This document shows, piece by piece, positions 18,876-27,646 of a DNA stretch of 64,000 bases. The stretch lies in assembly GCF_031628175.1 (NCBI RefSeq), contig NZ_JAVLVT010000001.1, forward strand, positions 744,001 to 808,000. The letters run 5' to 3'. Made by a program: the position numbers and the translations under genes. The first letter of the stretch is position 1. Each line of letters starts with the position of its first letter. The notes under the pieces were generated by a model. It was not told where the DNA came from and ran no database searches. It saw nothing but the letters and a program-made list of their open reading frames with translations. The stretch comes from Lipingzhangella_A rawalii. Its GTDB lineage: Bacteria > Actinomycetota > Actinomycetes > Streptosporangiales > Streptosporangiaceae.

Positions 18876-19883
18876 CTACGGCCCCTCAGGGGTGCCGCCC
18901 TGCTGTTCGGCTTCGGGGGCACTGTCCGGCTGGGTGGCCGGCTCGGGCTCCTCGGCCTGTTCCTGCTGTTGTGGCTGTGGGGTCGCCGAGTCCGCAGGGG
19001 TGTCGTTGGGCTGCTCTTCCTGCGGTGTGGCAGGGGCGTCGTGCTCGCTGAGCCGACGGAACAGGGCCATATCGATCTTGTTCAGAGCGATCAGGGGGGT
19101 GGCGAGACTGTCCCGTTCCGTCACGGAGGTTGAGTCGCTGCGCTGGGCCCAAACCGCCACCAGATAGTGACCGTGTACCGTCAACTCGGCCTCGCTGTAC
19201 CCGTCGCCGAGGGGGGTGTCCGCGGGGTCGGGGCGAAGGAAACCAGCATCGCCCGCCGCATCCGTGTCGGATTGCTCACTTTGGGCGGCGGAGGCCGCCT
19301 GGTCCAGCGCCGTCGCCACGGAGCGGGAGCCGTCGGTGTCTTCCAGGTTGAACAAGGCGATCTGCCCGACATGCTCCGCTGCCTCGTAACTGCCGACGGC
19401 GACCTGGGTACAGCCTGCATCGGCGAGCACCTCGACGACACGCTCACCGGTGACCGCTGCCGCACAGTCCTCATCCACGCGGTGCTGGGTAAGCGTGAAG
19501 GTCACCTCATCTGCCGTGAGTTCTTCACCACCACGCTCGAACACCTCGTACTCACTCAACGGACGTGTATCGCGGTCCCGGTCCGGCAGCACCCGACCTG
19601 CCTGGTTGGCCTCGTGGATGCGCACCGCGGCGGGACGACCGTCCCCGTTGTTCTCCGCACCGCTCAGTACCCACCACACGGCACCTCCCACACCCACCAG
19701 CGCGACGACCACCACCGCGACCGCCGTGGCGCGGCGCCCACGCCCCGAAGCCGGTGACCGTCGGGGGCGGCGCCGGCTCCGTCCTCGACCGCCACGCTCA
19801 CGCGCCGGATCCGTCCCGGTGCTCTCCGGCGCAACTACGGCGCGGGGATGGGACTCGAACTCGTCCGGACCGGAAGGTGACAC
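18876..19883 (-). CDS. Membrane-anchored hypothetical protein, paralogue of the next gene upstream
   Basis: 335 aa, GTG start at 19883 with GGAG about 7 nt upstream. Layout: Arg-rich cytoplasmic N-terminus (residues 1-52), one transmembrane helix (about 53-72), then an extracytoplasmic domain of about 200 residues and a Pro/Glu/Gln-rich disordered tail. The domain contains paired Cys (DCAAAVTGERVVEVLADAGCTQVA) likely to form a disulphide, and the segment GDGYSEAELTVHGHYLVAVWAQRSDS. The same order of motifs occurs in the neighbouring 386-aa protein, so the two arose by tandem duplication. No known family recognised. Topology is N-in, C-out. Confidence 0.65.
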   Translation of the reverse strand: MSPSGPDEFESHPRAVVAPESTGTDPARERGGRGRSRRRPRRSPASGRGRRATAVAVVVVALVGVGGAVWWVLSGAENNGDGRPAAVRIHEANQAGRVLPDRDRDTRPLSEYEVFERGGEELTADEVTFTLTQHRVDEDCAAAVTGERVVEVLADAGCTQVAVGSYEAAEHVGQIALFNLEDTDGSRSVATALDQAASAAQSEQSDTDAAGDAGFLRPDPADTPLGDGYSEAELTVHGHYLVAVWAQRSDSTSVTERDSLATPLIALNKIDMALFRRLSEHDAPATPQEEQPNDTPADSATPQPQQQEQAEEPEPATQPDSAPEAEQQGGTPEGP

Positions 19884-19930
19884 CGCTACTCCACGTCGGT
19901 TCGTGATTGGGGTGGCTGGCCGGAGCTACT

Positions 19931-21091
19931 CTAGTCGTCCTCGGCGTTGGCCGCGTTCACCCATTCGAACACCGGATCTGCGGCTTCGGTCACCGCAACA
20001 TTGAGGCTGGCTAGGGAATCGTCGTCTCCCGGAGACTCCCCGTCGGAACGCGCCACCCAGTACACCGCCAGGTAATGCCCGATGACCTGGGCTGTTGCCT
20101 GACTGTAGCCGTCTTGGAGCCCCTCGTGGTCACCCTCCAGTGGTAGCACGAAACCCGGATCGCGACTGGCGGGGTCGAGCTCCTCAGCCACGGCTTCAGC
20201 GTGTCCCGCCTCCGCGAGATCGAAGAGGGTGAACTGGGCCACATACTCCTCGCCCTCGTCGTGGTACAGCCCACGGGCCGCCGCGGTGCACTGTCCCTCG
20301 GACAGGGTCTCTGCCAGCTCATCGCCCCAGACCGTGGCAGTGCACACATCGGTGACCTCAGTATCCGTCAGGCTGAGCTCGACACCGGCGGCGGCAATGT
20401 CCTCGTCCTGGGAGAACAGTCCCTCCTCGGTCAACTCGGAGGCATCGCCTTCCCGTTCGGCCAGGGAGTCGAACATTTCGGCCTGTGGCGCCGCGTTGTA
20501 GACGTCCGGTTGGAGCCGGGAGTGCCCCTCCGGCGGATCCACGATCGGCGCCTCGGCCTGGCTGCTGGTGACTCCCGCTCCGAACACCTGCATTCCCAGT
20601 AGGACGAGCAGGGCCAACAGTGCCACCCCGCAGGAAACCAGAAGCCCGCCCAGGACGTATCCTCCACGGCGCCGACGGCTCTGCTCGGCGAGGTTCGCCA
20701 GAATCTGGCTACTTCGCTCGCCCATGTTGCCCCCACGGGACGCGCCCGGGTTCCGTGGGCTTCGCTCCCGTCGACGGGACCGCCCCGACTCGGTGTCCGC
20801 GCCCGTGGCACGGACGCGTCGCCGCCCCCCGGTTGTGGGCTCACGTGTGGGGTCACGTGTGGGCTCACGCGGAGCACGATCCCCTCCGTCCTGGGAGGCG
20901 CGGCCGTCCTTTCGGCGGGGCGCGCGGCGCCGCTTCGACGACGTCTGGCTGGCCCGATCCGATCCGGCCACGGTGTCGCCGCTGTTCTCGTCTTCGGTCC
21001 GGCTCGTGGCGCGGTCGGCACGGCGCCTGCGGGAACCGCGTTCCTGGCGATCCGCCGCCGTGTCGGTGGCGCTGCTGTCAGCGTTACTCAT
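19931..21091 (-). CDS. Membrane-anchored hypothetical protein with Arg/Ser-rich cytoplasmic region
   Basis: 386 aa, ATG start. Residues 1-145 are a highly charged, Arg/Ser/Thr-rich low-complexity segment, followed by one transmembrane helix (around 148-172, GGLLVSCGVALLALLVLLG). The extracytoplasmic domain has the Cys pair in DVCTATVWGDELAETLSEGQCTAAARG and the segment LQDGYSQATAQVIGHYLAVYWVARSDG, matching the 335-aa neighbour in order and spacing. Function unknown. It sits between lgt and its paralogue, all on the minus strand; 47 nt separate the two paralogues, so co-transcription is likely. Confidence 0.65.
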   Translation of the reverse strand: MSNADSSATDTAADRQERGSRRRRADRATSRTEDENSGDTVAGSDRASQTSSKRRRAPRRKDGRASQDGGDRAPREPTRDPTREPTTGGRRRVRATGADTESGRSRRRERSPRNPGASRGGNMGERSSQILANLAEQSRRRRGGYVLGGLLVSCGVALLALLVLLGMQVFGAGVTSSQAEAPIVDPPEGHSRLQPDVYNAAPQAEMFDSLAEREGDASELTEEGLFSQDEDIAAAGVELSLTDTEVTDVCTATVWGDELAETLSEGQCTAAARGLYHDEGEEYVAQFTLFDLAEAGHAEAVAEELDPASRDPGFVLPLEGDHEGLQDGYSQATAQVIGHYLAVYWVARSDGESPGDDDSLASLNVAVTEAADPVFEWVNAANAEDD

Positions 21092-21194
21092 CGCACCCCG
21101 TCTCGCCTACGGCGCATGGTGTCTCCCCGGGCGTGGCGTCTGCCATGGTGTCGGCTCCGGCGCAGCCATCGGTGTGTTCGCTCCCGGACCCGGG

Positions 21195-22400
21195 CTAGTC
21201 TTCGGACCTGCCGTCCCGGTCCGGGTGCACCTCGGTGTCCCGCTTCGAGCTCGAGTCTCGTTCCGTCTGCGATTCCGGATCCGCCGTATCGGCAGTCGCA
21301 TCGGCCTCGGCGTCGATCTCCGTCGCGGACTCGGATTCGGCAGCCGGTGTGTCGACGGCTGCACCGATCTCGGCCTCAGCACGGACGCCCGTCCCCGTGT
21401 CTGCGTCGGCACCTGGTGGTGTCGTCTGATCAGTGGCACCGTCGGTGGGCGCGTCCGCGCCGGCCACATCGGAGCTTACCGCCGCGGGGACCGTGGTCCG
21501 GTCCTCGTCCTGGGGTGATTCTGGACGCACCACTTGGGAGAAGCGTTCCTGGTTGCGCCCGGCCCAGAGGAAGTAGGCGAGCGCTCCGGCGAATACCGCC
21601 AAGGTGGTCCAGTTGTTCAGACGCATACCCAGGATGTCATTCGCCGGGTCGACTCGAAGGTACTCGATCCAGAAGCGCCCTAGGCAGTAGCCCATGACGT
21701 ACACGGCGAACAAGCGTCCACCGCCCAGCAGCGTCTCATAGCGGCGTCCCAGCCATGCCAGGAGAGCGGCCAGGGCGATACACCACAGGGACTCGTAGAG
21801 GAAGGTGGGATGGAAAGTGTTCCCCGGAAGTTGAATTCCGGCGACCTGCTCCACGACCTGAACGTGACGGTCCTGGATGTACACCGCCCACGGCAGGTTG
21901 GTGGACGCGCCGAACAGCTCCTGGTTGAAGTAGTTGCCCCAGCGTCCGATGCCCTGAGCCAGGGCGATTCCCGGCGCCACGGCGAAGGAGAACTTGGTCA
22001 GCGAGATGCCCTTGCGGCGGACGACGATCCACACACCGAGTGCGCCCATCGGGATGGCGCCCCAGATGCCGAGCCCGCCCTGCCAGATCGCCAGCGCCTC
22101 CCATGGACGATTGGGACTGTCGGGCAGGAAATAGAGCTGATAGTCGGAGATAACGTGATACAGCCGTCCCCCGACGATGCCGAGCAGCACGGCGGGGGCG
22201 GCGGCATCCAGGACGGTCCCGGGCTCGCCCCCCATTCCGACCCAGCGCCGCTCTCCCCACCACACCGCGACGACGATCCCGGCCAGGATGCACAGCGCGT
22301 AGATCTGGATGGTGACGGGCCCGAGACTGATCCCGTCCTGCAACGGTGGGGGCGGTATGGGACCGAGGTCAATCAGTCTCGGTGTCATCTGCTGCGTCAT
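21195..22400 (-). CDS. lgt: Prolipoprotein diacylglyceryl transferase, with long acidic C-terminal tail
   Basis: Lgt moves diacylglyceryl from phosphatidylglycerol to the lipobox Cys of prolipoproteins such as the livJ product here. The catalytic region shows YALCILAGIVVAVWWGERRW, GGRLYHVISD, QGGLGIWGAIPMG and the signature GRWGNYFNQELFG, with seven membrane helices. Length is 401 aa, about 110 more than the core, because the C-terminus is an Ala/Asp/Glu/Thr-rich disordered tail (after about residue 290). ATG 22400 (or 22388) was chosen; both overlap the 3' end of the thioredoxin-like gene, implying translational coupling. Confidence 0.93.
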   Translation of the reverse strand: MTQQMTPRLIDLGPIPPPPLQDGISLGPVTIQIYALCILAGIVVAVWWGERRWVGMGGEPGTVLDAAAPAVLLGIVGGRLYHVISDYQLYFLPDSPNRPWEALAIWQGGLGIWGAIPMGALGVWIVVRRKGISLTKFSFAVAPGIALAQGIGRWGNYFNQELFGASTNLPWAVYIQDRHVQVVEQVAGIQLPGNTFHPTFLYESLWCIALAALLAWLGRRYETLLGGGRLFAVYVMGYCLGRFWIEYLRVDPANDILGMRLNNWTTLAVFAGALAYFLWAGRNQERFSQVVRPESPQDEDRTTVPAAVSSDVAGADAPTDGATDQTTPPGADADTGTGVRAEAEIGAAVDTPAAESESATEIDAEADATADTADPESQTERDSSSKRDTEVHPDRDGRSED

Positions 22401-23301
22401 CGTCCTCGGGTTCCTCGTCGGGGTCGGGGGGATGGTCCTCGGTGGCTTCCGCAGACCAGGGCTGGGTGTCGGTACTCCCCGGATCGGCGTCCTCGACCGC
22501 GCCGCGTAGGCCACGACTGCTGTACATCTCGTTGCCGAGACGTTCGCCGTTCACGTACACCGTCGGAGTACCCGTGAACGCATCAGCGCTGCCCGCAGGG
22601 TAACGCTCGTTCACGGATGCCGTCGCCTCTAGGACCTCCTCGACATAGCTGCCCCCGAGGTCGACGTCGACGCTGTCGTCGTAGTACCGCTCGATCAGCT
22701 CACTCTCGGAATGCACACGTTCGGCGAACTCGGGGGCGTCAATACCGACGTCCTCGCCCCAGGCGATCAGGTCCTCGGGCACATAACCCACCGAGTTGTT
22801 CGAGGGCTGGTGCTCCCACAGCAGCTCGGAGTACTCGACGAAACGGTCATGATCGGCGGCCGCCCGGGCGGCCGCCGCGGCGCGCAGCGAGTTGGCGCCG
22901 GCGGTTGCGTCCTGGGAGGCGAAGATGCTGACCGTCCGCAGGTGCACGATGGCCTCGCCTTCGGCGGCGAGCTGTTGCAGTGTTCCGGCGTTGACGTCCT
23001 CGAAGTCGGCACACGCCGGGCACTGGAAGTCGGCGTAGACCTCGACGACCGGCGCCTGGGCGTCCTCCTGCGCCATCACGACACTGCCGTCCTCCTGGAG
23101 GACCTGCGGAGCGAGGTCACCGGTGAAGTCCTCGCCCTCGTCCTGAATGCTGTAGAGGTAACCACCACCGGCGACCAGGACGACGATCAGGACAGCGGCC
23201 CCGATTATCGCGACGAGCTTGAGTTGTTGGTTGCGCCGCCGCTGCCGTTGCTGTTCAGCCTTCAGCCGATCCCGGGCGGCGCGTGGCGACGCCTTGCTCA
23301 T
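22369..23301 (-). CDS. DsbA-family thioredoxin-fold protein, membrane anchored
   Basis: 310 aa from ATG 23301. A basic, Gln/Arg-rich cytoplasmic N-terminus is followed by a single membrane helix (about residues 28-50). The secreted thioredoxin-like domain has the redox motif CPAC (Cys94, Cys97) in YADFQCPACADF, and the cis-Pro region TGTPTVYVNGE. It resembles actinobacterial DsbA/DsbG-like oxidases or thiol-disulphide isomerases that fold exported proteins. The acidic C-terminal tail overlaps lgt, and the start lies inside the MauE/DoxX gene; the latter could be its membrane electron partner. Confidence 0.85.
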   Translation of the reverse strand: MSKASPRAARDRLKAEQQRQRRRNQQLKLVAIIGAAVLIVVLVAGGGYLYSIQDEGEDFTGDLAPQVLQEDGSVVMAQEDAQAPVVEVYADFQCPACADFEDVNAGTLQQLAAEGEAIVHLRTVSIFASQDATAGANSLRAAAAARAAADHDRFVEYSELLWEHQPSNNSVGYVPEDLIAWGEDVGIDAPEFAERVHSESELIERYYDDSVDVDLGGSYVEEVLEATASVNERYPAGSADAFTGTPTVYVNGERLGNEMYSSRGLRGAVEDADPGSTDTQPWSAEATEDHPPDPDEEPEDDDAADDTETD

Positions 23302-23854
23302 CGTCATCCCCGTTCGTTGATTCGGATGCAAAACGGTCGGTGGGGGACTGGGCGGGGTAGAGCCCGAAGGCCTGGTCAGCCGATAGTGGGGAACGCGGCC
23401 AGATCATGACGATTCCGGCAAGGAGAACAAATCCAAGGTCCCGCAGGAGCGGCGTCACATAATCCGCCTCCCCCGGCGGAACCTGGCCACCGCTGCCGAA
23501 ACAGCCACAGTCGATGGACAGCCCGCGCGCCCACGCGGACACGATACCGGCGGTGAACACCACCATGAGCACGGCAGTGAGCGCACCGACGTAGCGTGTG
23601 GCCAACCCCAGGAGCAGCAGCACCGCCAGCGCGATCTCGAATGCCGGCAGGGTGTAGCCCACCACCCGTGCCAGTTCGGGTGGCAGCAGTTCATAGGCTT
23701 CCACCGCCTGCACAGAAACCACGGGCGCGGTGACCTTACTCAGGCCCGCATAGCCCAGCACTCCGGCCAGCGCCAGGCGCGCGAGCAGGGTCACCCACGG
23801 TTGGGCGGTATCCCACGCGGGCAGCGTCCTGATCAGCACGTTCCGTGACCTCAT
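23255..23854 (-). CDS. MauE/DoxX-family redox-associated membrane protein
   Basis: 199 aa from ATG 23854. Four hydrophobic helices carry the DoxX/MauE pattern: LLARLALAGVLGYAGLSKVT, LLPPELARVVGYTLPAFEIALA, and a Cys pair in GLSIDCGCFGSGGQV. MauE-like proteins are thought to supply or accept electrons for periplasmic disulphide chemistry, and this one overlaps a DsbA-like gene, which supports that role. There is no good ribosome site, and a TAGTGT box sits about 5 nt before the ATG, so a leaderless message starting here is possible even though trpA ends only 27 nt upstream. Confidence 0.8.
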   Translation of the reverse strand: MRSRNVLIRTLPAWDTAQPWVTLLARLALAGVLGYAGLSKVTAPVVSVQAVEAYELLPPELARVVGYTLPAFEIALAVLLLLGLATRYVGALTAVLMVVFTAGIVSAWARGLSIDCGCFGSGGQVPPGEADYVTPLLRDLGFVLLAGIVMIWPRSPLSADQAFGLYPAQSPTDRFASESTNGDDDEQGVATRRPGSAEG

Positions 23855-23881
23855 CGTGGACACACTATCGTGACGCACGCC

Positions 23882-24700
23882 TCAATCCGTCCGTCGTACT
23901 CCCTGGGCCAACTCCTCGGCAAACGCGCGCACCGCGGAGCGAGCGCTGGCCATGTCCACAGCATCGAGCACACGTTGGCAGAATCCGGCTCCGACGATGA
24001 CCCCGTCGGCGTATCCGGCGACCTCGGCGGCCTGATCGCCCGTGGAGATGCCGAGGCCCACACACACCGGCAGGGGATCCGCTCCGGGCTCGCGGGCCGC
24101 GCGTGTGCGAGACACCAGTTGCTGGGCGGTACCGGCGACCTGGGCCCGGGTTCCGGTCACCCCCATCAGGGAGGCGGCGTAGACGAAGCCCCGGCAGGCA
24201 TTGGTGGTCGTCTTCAGCCGGACGTCGGTCGAGGACGGGGCCACCAGGAACACACGATCCAGGCCGGCGGCGTCACTGGCCTCGATCCACGCACCGGCCT
24301 CCTCCGGCAGGAGGTCCGGGGTGATCATCCCCGAGGCCCCGGTGGCAGCCAGGTCTGTTGCGAAGCGTGCCACCCCGTAGTGGTCCACGGGGTTCCAGTA
24401 CGACATCACGAGAGCGGCCGCGCCGGTCTCGGCCGTGGCCTCAGCCACTCGGAGAACGTCCGTGGGAGTGGTGCCCGCCTCCAACGCGACGCCGGCGGCA
24501 CGCTGGATGGTGGGGCCGTCCATGGTGGGATCGGAGTAGGGCAAACCAACCTCCACCACATCGCAGCCTCCCGCGACCATTGCCTCGATGACGGAGACCG
24601 AGTCGGCGACTGTGGGAAATCCGGCGGGAAGGTATCCGATGAGTGCGGCACGGCCCTCCTGGCGGGTTCGCTCCAGCCGGTCGTGCAACCGGGTCCGCAT
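23882..24700 (-). CDS. trpA: Tryptophan synthase alpha subunit
   Basis: 272 aa. Cleaves indole-3-glycerol phosphate to indole and glyceraldehyde 3-phosphate and channels indole to TrpB. Signature regions: ALIGYLPAGFPT, VVEVGLPYSDPTMDGPTIQ with catalytic Glu and Asp, and GFVYAASLMGVTG. The start overlaps the trpB stop by 1 nt (TGATG), so the two are coupled. Downstream on the same strand, MauE, DsbA and lgt follow without a clear terminator. Confidence 0.95.
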   Translation of the reverse strand: MRTRLHDRLERTRQEGRAALIGYLPAGFPTVADSVSVIEAMVAGGCDVVEVGLPYSDPTMDGPTIQRAAGVALEAGTTPTDVLRVAEATAETGAAALVMSYWNPVDHYGVARFATDLAATGASGMITPDLLPEEAGAWIEASDAAGLDRVFLVAPSSTDVRLKTTTNACRGFVYAASLMGVTGTRAQVAGTAQQLVSRTRAAREPGADPLPVCVGLGISTGDQAAEVAGYADGVIVGAGFCQRVLDAVDMASARSAVRAFAEELAQGVRRTD

Positions 24701-25962
24701 CAGGCGCTCCCCTCACTGTGCGTTTCCAGAAAGCCGAAGTACCGGGCGGCGGTGTCCACGTCCTTGTCTCCCCGCCCGGAGAGGTTCACCAGAACGGTTG
24801 CGTCGGAACCGAGTTCCTGACCCAGCTGGCGCGCCCCCGCGAGCGCGTGTGCGCTCTCGATCGCCGGGATGATGCCCTCGGTCCGGCACAGCAGCTGGAA
24901 TGCCGCCATCGCCTCGTCGTCAGTGACCGGGCGGTAGGTCGCCCGATTGCTGTCGGCCAGCCAGGCGTGTTCGGGACCGACCGCGGGATAGTCCAGGCCC
25001 GCCGAAATGGAGTGGCTGGGCACGGTCTGTCCGTGCTGGTCCTGAAGCACATAGGTCCGGGCCCCCTGGAAAATGCCGGCCGACCCGCCGGTGATGGAGG
25101 CCGCATGCCGTCCCGTGTCGACTCCGTCCCCGCCGGCCTCGAAGCCGTAGAGCGCCACATCCGGGTCATCGACGAAGGCGGCGAAGATCCCGATCGCGTT
25201 CGAACCACCGCCCACACAGGCCGCGACGGCGTCCGGAAGTCGCCCGGTCCGTTCCAGCACCTGGGTGCGCGCCTCCGCCCCGATGACATAGTGCAGGTCG
25301 CGCACCATCGTGGGGAAGGGATGGGGGCCGGCGGCCGTCCCCAGAAGGTAGTGCGTGGTATCGACGTTGGCAACCCAGTCCCGAAACGCCTCGTTGACCG
25401 CGTCCTTGAGGGTTCGACTGCCGATCGTGACCGGAATGACCTCGGCACCCAGCATGCGCATGCGAGCCACGTTGAGGGCCTGGCGCTCCGTGTCCTCGGC
25501 ACCCATATAGATGACGCAGTCCAGCCCCAGCAGTGCACAGGCGGTGGCTGTGGCGACACCGTGTTGACCGGCACCGGTTTCGGCGATGACCCGGGACTTA
25601 CCCATCCTTCGGGTGAGGAGGGCCTGGCCGAGAACATTGTTGATCTTGTGGGACCCCGTGTGGTTGAGGTCCTCCCGCTTGAGGAAAACCCGCGTGCCCC
25701 CACAGTGCCGAGCGAACCGCTGTGCCTCGGTCAGCGGGCTCGGGCGCCCGGTGTACTCGGACAACAGGGTGGAGAGCTGGGCCCGGAACTCGGGATCGTC
25801 CTTGGCGTGCTCCCAATGCGCGGCAACCTCGTCCAGGGCGGCCACCAGGGCCTCCGGACTGAATCGGCCGCCATAGCCGGGCACGGATCCGTAGTGGCCG
25901 TTCCCGTCCCGATAGTCGGGCACCGGGTAGGGGTGGTCTACTGGAGAAGAAGTCGTGGACAT
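24700..25962 (-). CDS. trpB: Tryptophan synthase beta subunit
   Basis: 420 aa from ATG 25962, which has a GGAG 8 nt upstream; the open frame to 26064 adds non-homologous residues. PLP-dependent, it condenses indole with serine. Motifs: REDLNHTGSHKINN containing the PLP Lys, AETGAGQHGVATA, the phosphate loop CVGGGSNAIG, and the C-terminal GRGDKD. The N-terminal YGGRFSPEALV is typical of TrpB1. It follows trpC with a 205-nt gap, wider than usual for a trp operon. Confidence 0.96.
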   Translation of the reverse strand: MSTTSSPVDHPYPVPDYRDGNGHYGSVPGYGGRFSPEALVAALDEVAAHWEHAKDDPEFRAQLSTLLSEYTGRPSPLTEAQRFARHCGGTRVFLKREDLNHTGSHKINNVLGQALLTRRMGKSRVIAETGAGQHGVATATACALLGLDCVIYMGAEDTERQALNVARMRMLGAEVIPVTIGSRTLKDAVNEAFRDWVANVDTTHYLLGTAAGPHPFPTMVRDLHYVIGAEARTQVLERTGRLPDAVAACVGGGSNAIGIFAAFVDDPDVALYGFEAGGDGVDTGRHAASITGGSAGIFQGARTYVLQDQHGQTVPSHSISAGLDYPAVGPEHAWLADSNRATYRPVTDDEAMAAFQLLCRTEGIIPAIESAHALAGARQLGQELGSDATVLVNLSGRGDKDVDTAARYFGFLETHSEGSA

Positions 25963-26166
25963 ATCGGTAGCTCCGGGAATCGGGACGCGGATACGCAGAT
26001 CAGGACCCACGCGGGTAGTGCGCTGCGGGACCGGGGTCGCGCGGGCACCGGTCCGTGATTCCACGGTAGCCGTGTCCAGGACCCACCATAGCCACTGCCA
26101 CCACTGCCACCACTGGCGAATGCAGGCCAGTGCATCCGTCGCCGGATGGGGGTGCTCAGGTGCGGT

Positions 26167-26973
26167 TCAGTGCCGGTCCCGCAGCGCCGGGTGTGCACCG
26201 GCTGTCACCAGGTCGGCCACTGCCTCGCGGGGTCGGCCGCCAACGACCAGGCTCTCCCCCACCAGGACCGCGTCCGCGCCGGCACCCGCATAGGCGAGGA
26301 GATCGTGCGGCCCCCGCACTCCGGACTCGGCGACCTTGACCCGGTCATCGGGAATCAGTGGGGCCAGCCGCCGGAACGTGTCCCGGTCGACCTGGAGGGT
26401 GTGCAGGTCGCGGGAATTCACACCGATGACGGTGGCCCCGGCGGCCACCGCCCGCTCGACCTCCTCTTCGGTGTGTACCTCCACCAGGGGGGTCAATCCC
26501 AGCGACTCGGCCCGCTCGACGAGTGACACCAGGGCCTCCTGCGCGAGTGCCGCGACGATGAGAAGCACCGCGTCCGCACCATGCAGGCGCGCCTCCCACA
26601 ATTGATAGGCGCTGACGACAAAGTCCTTACGCAACAACGGCGTATCCACAGTGGCCCGAACGGCTGCCAGGTCGGCCAGGCTTCCCGCGAAGCGGCGCTC
26701 CTCCGTAAGCACACTGATCAGGCAGGCTCCGGCCTGAGCGTAATCGTGTGCGAGGGCCGCCGGGTCGGCGATCGCTGCCAGGGCTCCTTTGGAGGGGCTG
26801 GCGCGTTTCACCTCGGCGATCACCCCCACCCCGGGACCACGCAGCGTAGCCGCAACATCGATCGGGCCGGGGAGGCCCGCGGCCTGCTCCTTGAGCCGCT
26901 CCAGCGGGGTGGCGGACTGCCGTTCCGCGAGATCGGCGCGCACACCGTCGAGGATCTCCTCGAGTACGCTCAC
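26167..26973 (-). CDS. trpC: Indole-3-glycerol phosphate synthase
   Basis: 268 aa TIM barrel. Closes the ring of 1-(2-carboxyphenylamino)-deoxyribulose phosphate to indole-3-glycerol phosphate. Evidence: VIAEVKRASPSKG with the catalytic Lys, LRKDFVVSAYQLWEARLHGAD, VIGVNSRDLHTLQVD and the phosphate site in GADAVLVGESLV. The start is GTG 26973 with a GAGGAGGGG ribosome site. It is monofunctional, not a TrpC-TrpF fusion, consistent with PriA supplying the TrpF step. Confidence 0.96.
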   Translation of the reverse strand: MSVLEEILDGVRADLAERQSATPLERLKEQAAGLPGPIDVAATLRGPGVGVIAEVKRASPSKGALAAIADPAALAHDYAQAGACLISVLTEERRFAGSLADLAAVRATVDTPLLRKDFVVSAYQLWEARLHGADAVLLIVAALAQEALVSLVERAESLGLTPLVEVHTEEEVERAVAAGATVIGVNSRDLHTLQVDRDTFRRLAPLIPDDRVKVAESGVRGPHDLLAYAGAGADAVLVGESLVVGGRPREAVADLVTAGAHPALRDRH

Positions 26974-27079
26974 GTCGGCGCCCCTCCTCTACCGGTCCAC
27001 GTCCTTGTGAGTCAGCACCGATCGTAGCCGGCTGGCGGCACCGCCGTGGCACTGCCCTCACCGAAAGTCGGCAGCGGCC

Positions 27080-27550
27080 TCACAGTAGGGGCGCGGGTAC
27101 GCCTCCGGGAGCCAGAAAGCTTACCGCCGGTATGTTCCGCACGATCCAGTATCCGAGTATGCCCACGAGCATGAGCCACAGCCACAGGGGACGTGGCACC
27201 GGAGGCGGACGTTTCGGGGGACGGAATGCGCGGTACAGCCATGTGGCCCAGGCCCAGGCCAGAAACGGCAGGAATGCCATCAGGAGGAGGTTCATCTGGA
27301 GCGCCCCCACAATGTCGGCGTGGGTCAGCGCCGCGACGGCACGCATCGTGCCGCATCCGGGACAGTAGGTTCCCGTGAGCGCCAGCCACGGGCACACCGG
27401 ATAGTTGCCCTCCTCATTCGGATCCACGAAGTGGACCAGGATGGCGGCGCCCAGGGCGAGGCCAGCCAGCGCTATCGGCCACACCGCGGGGTGTATGCGG
27501 TCCAGACCAGCTCGCCATCGGGACTGTGTCCGATCGTGCGGACCCGCCAT
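27080..27550 (-). CDS. DUF2752 family membrane protein
   Basis: 156 aa from ATG 27550 (in-frame GTG codons lie just upstream). Three hydrophobic helices and the hallmark motif CPGCGTMRA, with a second Cys in NYPVCPWLALTGTYCPGCG, place it in DUF2752. Family function is unknown; the Cys-Pro-x-Cys-Gly motif suggests metal binding or redox. It lies upstream of trpC on the same strand with a gap of about 106 nt and downstream of the CD225 gene. Confidence 0.8.
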   Translation of the reverse strand: MAGPHDRTQSRWRAGLDRIHPAVWPIALAGLALGAAILVHFVDPNEEGNYPVCPWLALTGTYCPGCGTMRAVAALTHADIVGALQMNLLLMAFLPFLAWAWATWLYRAFRPPKRPPPVPRPLWLWLMLVGILGYWIVRNIPAVSFLAPGGVPAPLL

Positions 27551-27646
27551 CACGTCCACAACCTCACCCCCTGCGGCCGATGCTACCCGCGGGGCCACCG
27601 TGGGATGGCGATGGCCCCGCATGGCGAACCGAGATGGTCCGGCCCA

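Noticed and set aside
25938..26198. Small - strand frame between trpC and trpB, possible TrpM/TrpX-like gene or Trp leader peptide
   Set aside because: It has scattered Trp codons but no run of them, no ribosome site, no attenuator pairing that I can see, and it overlaps the trpB start.
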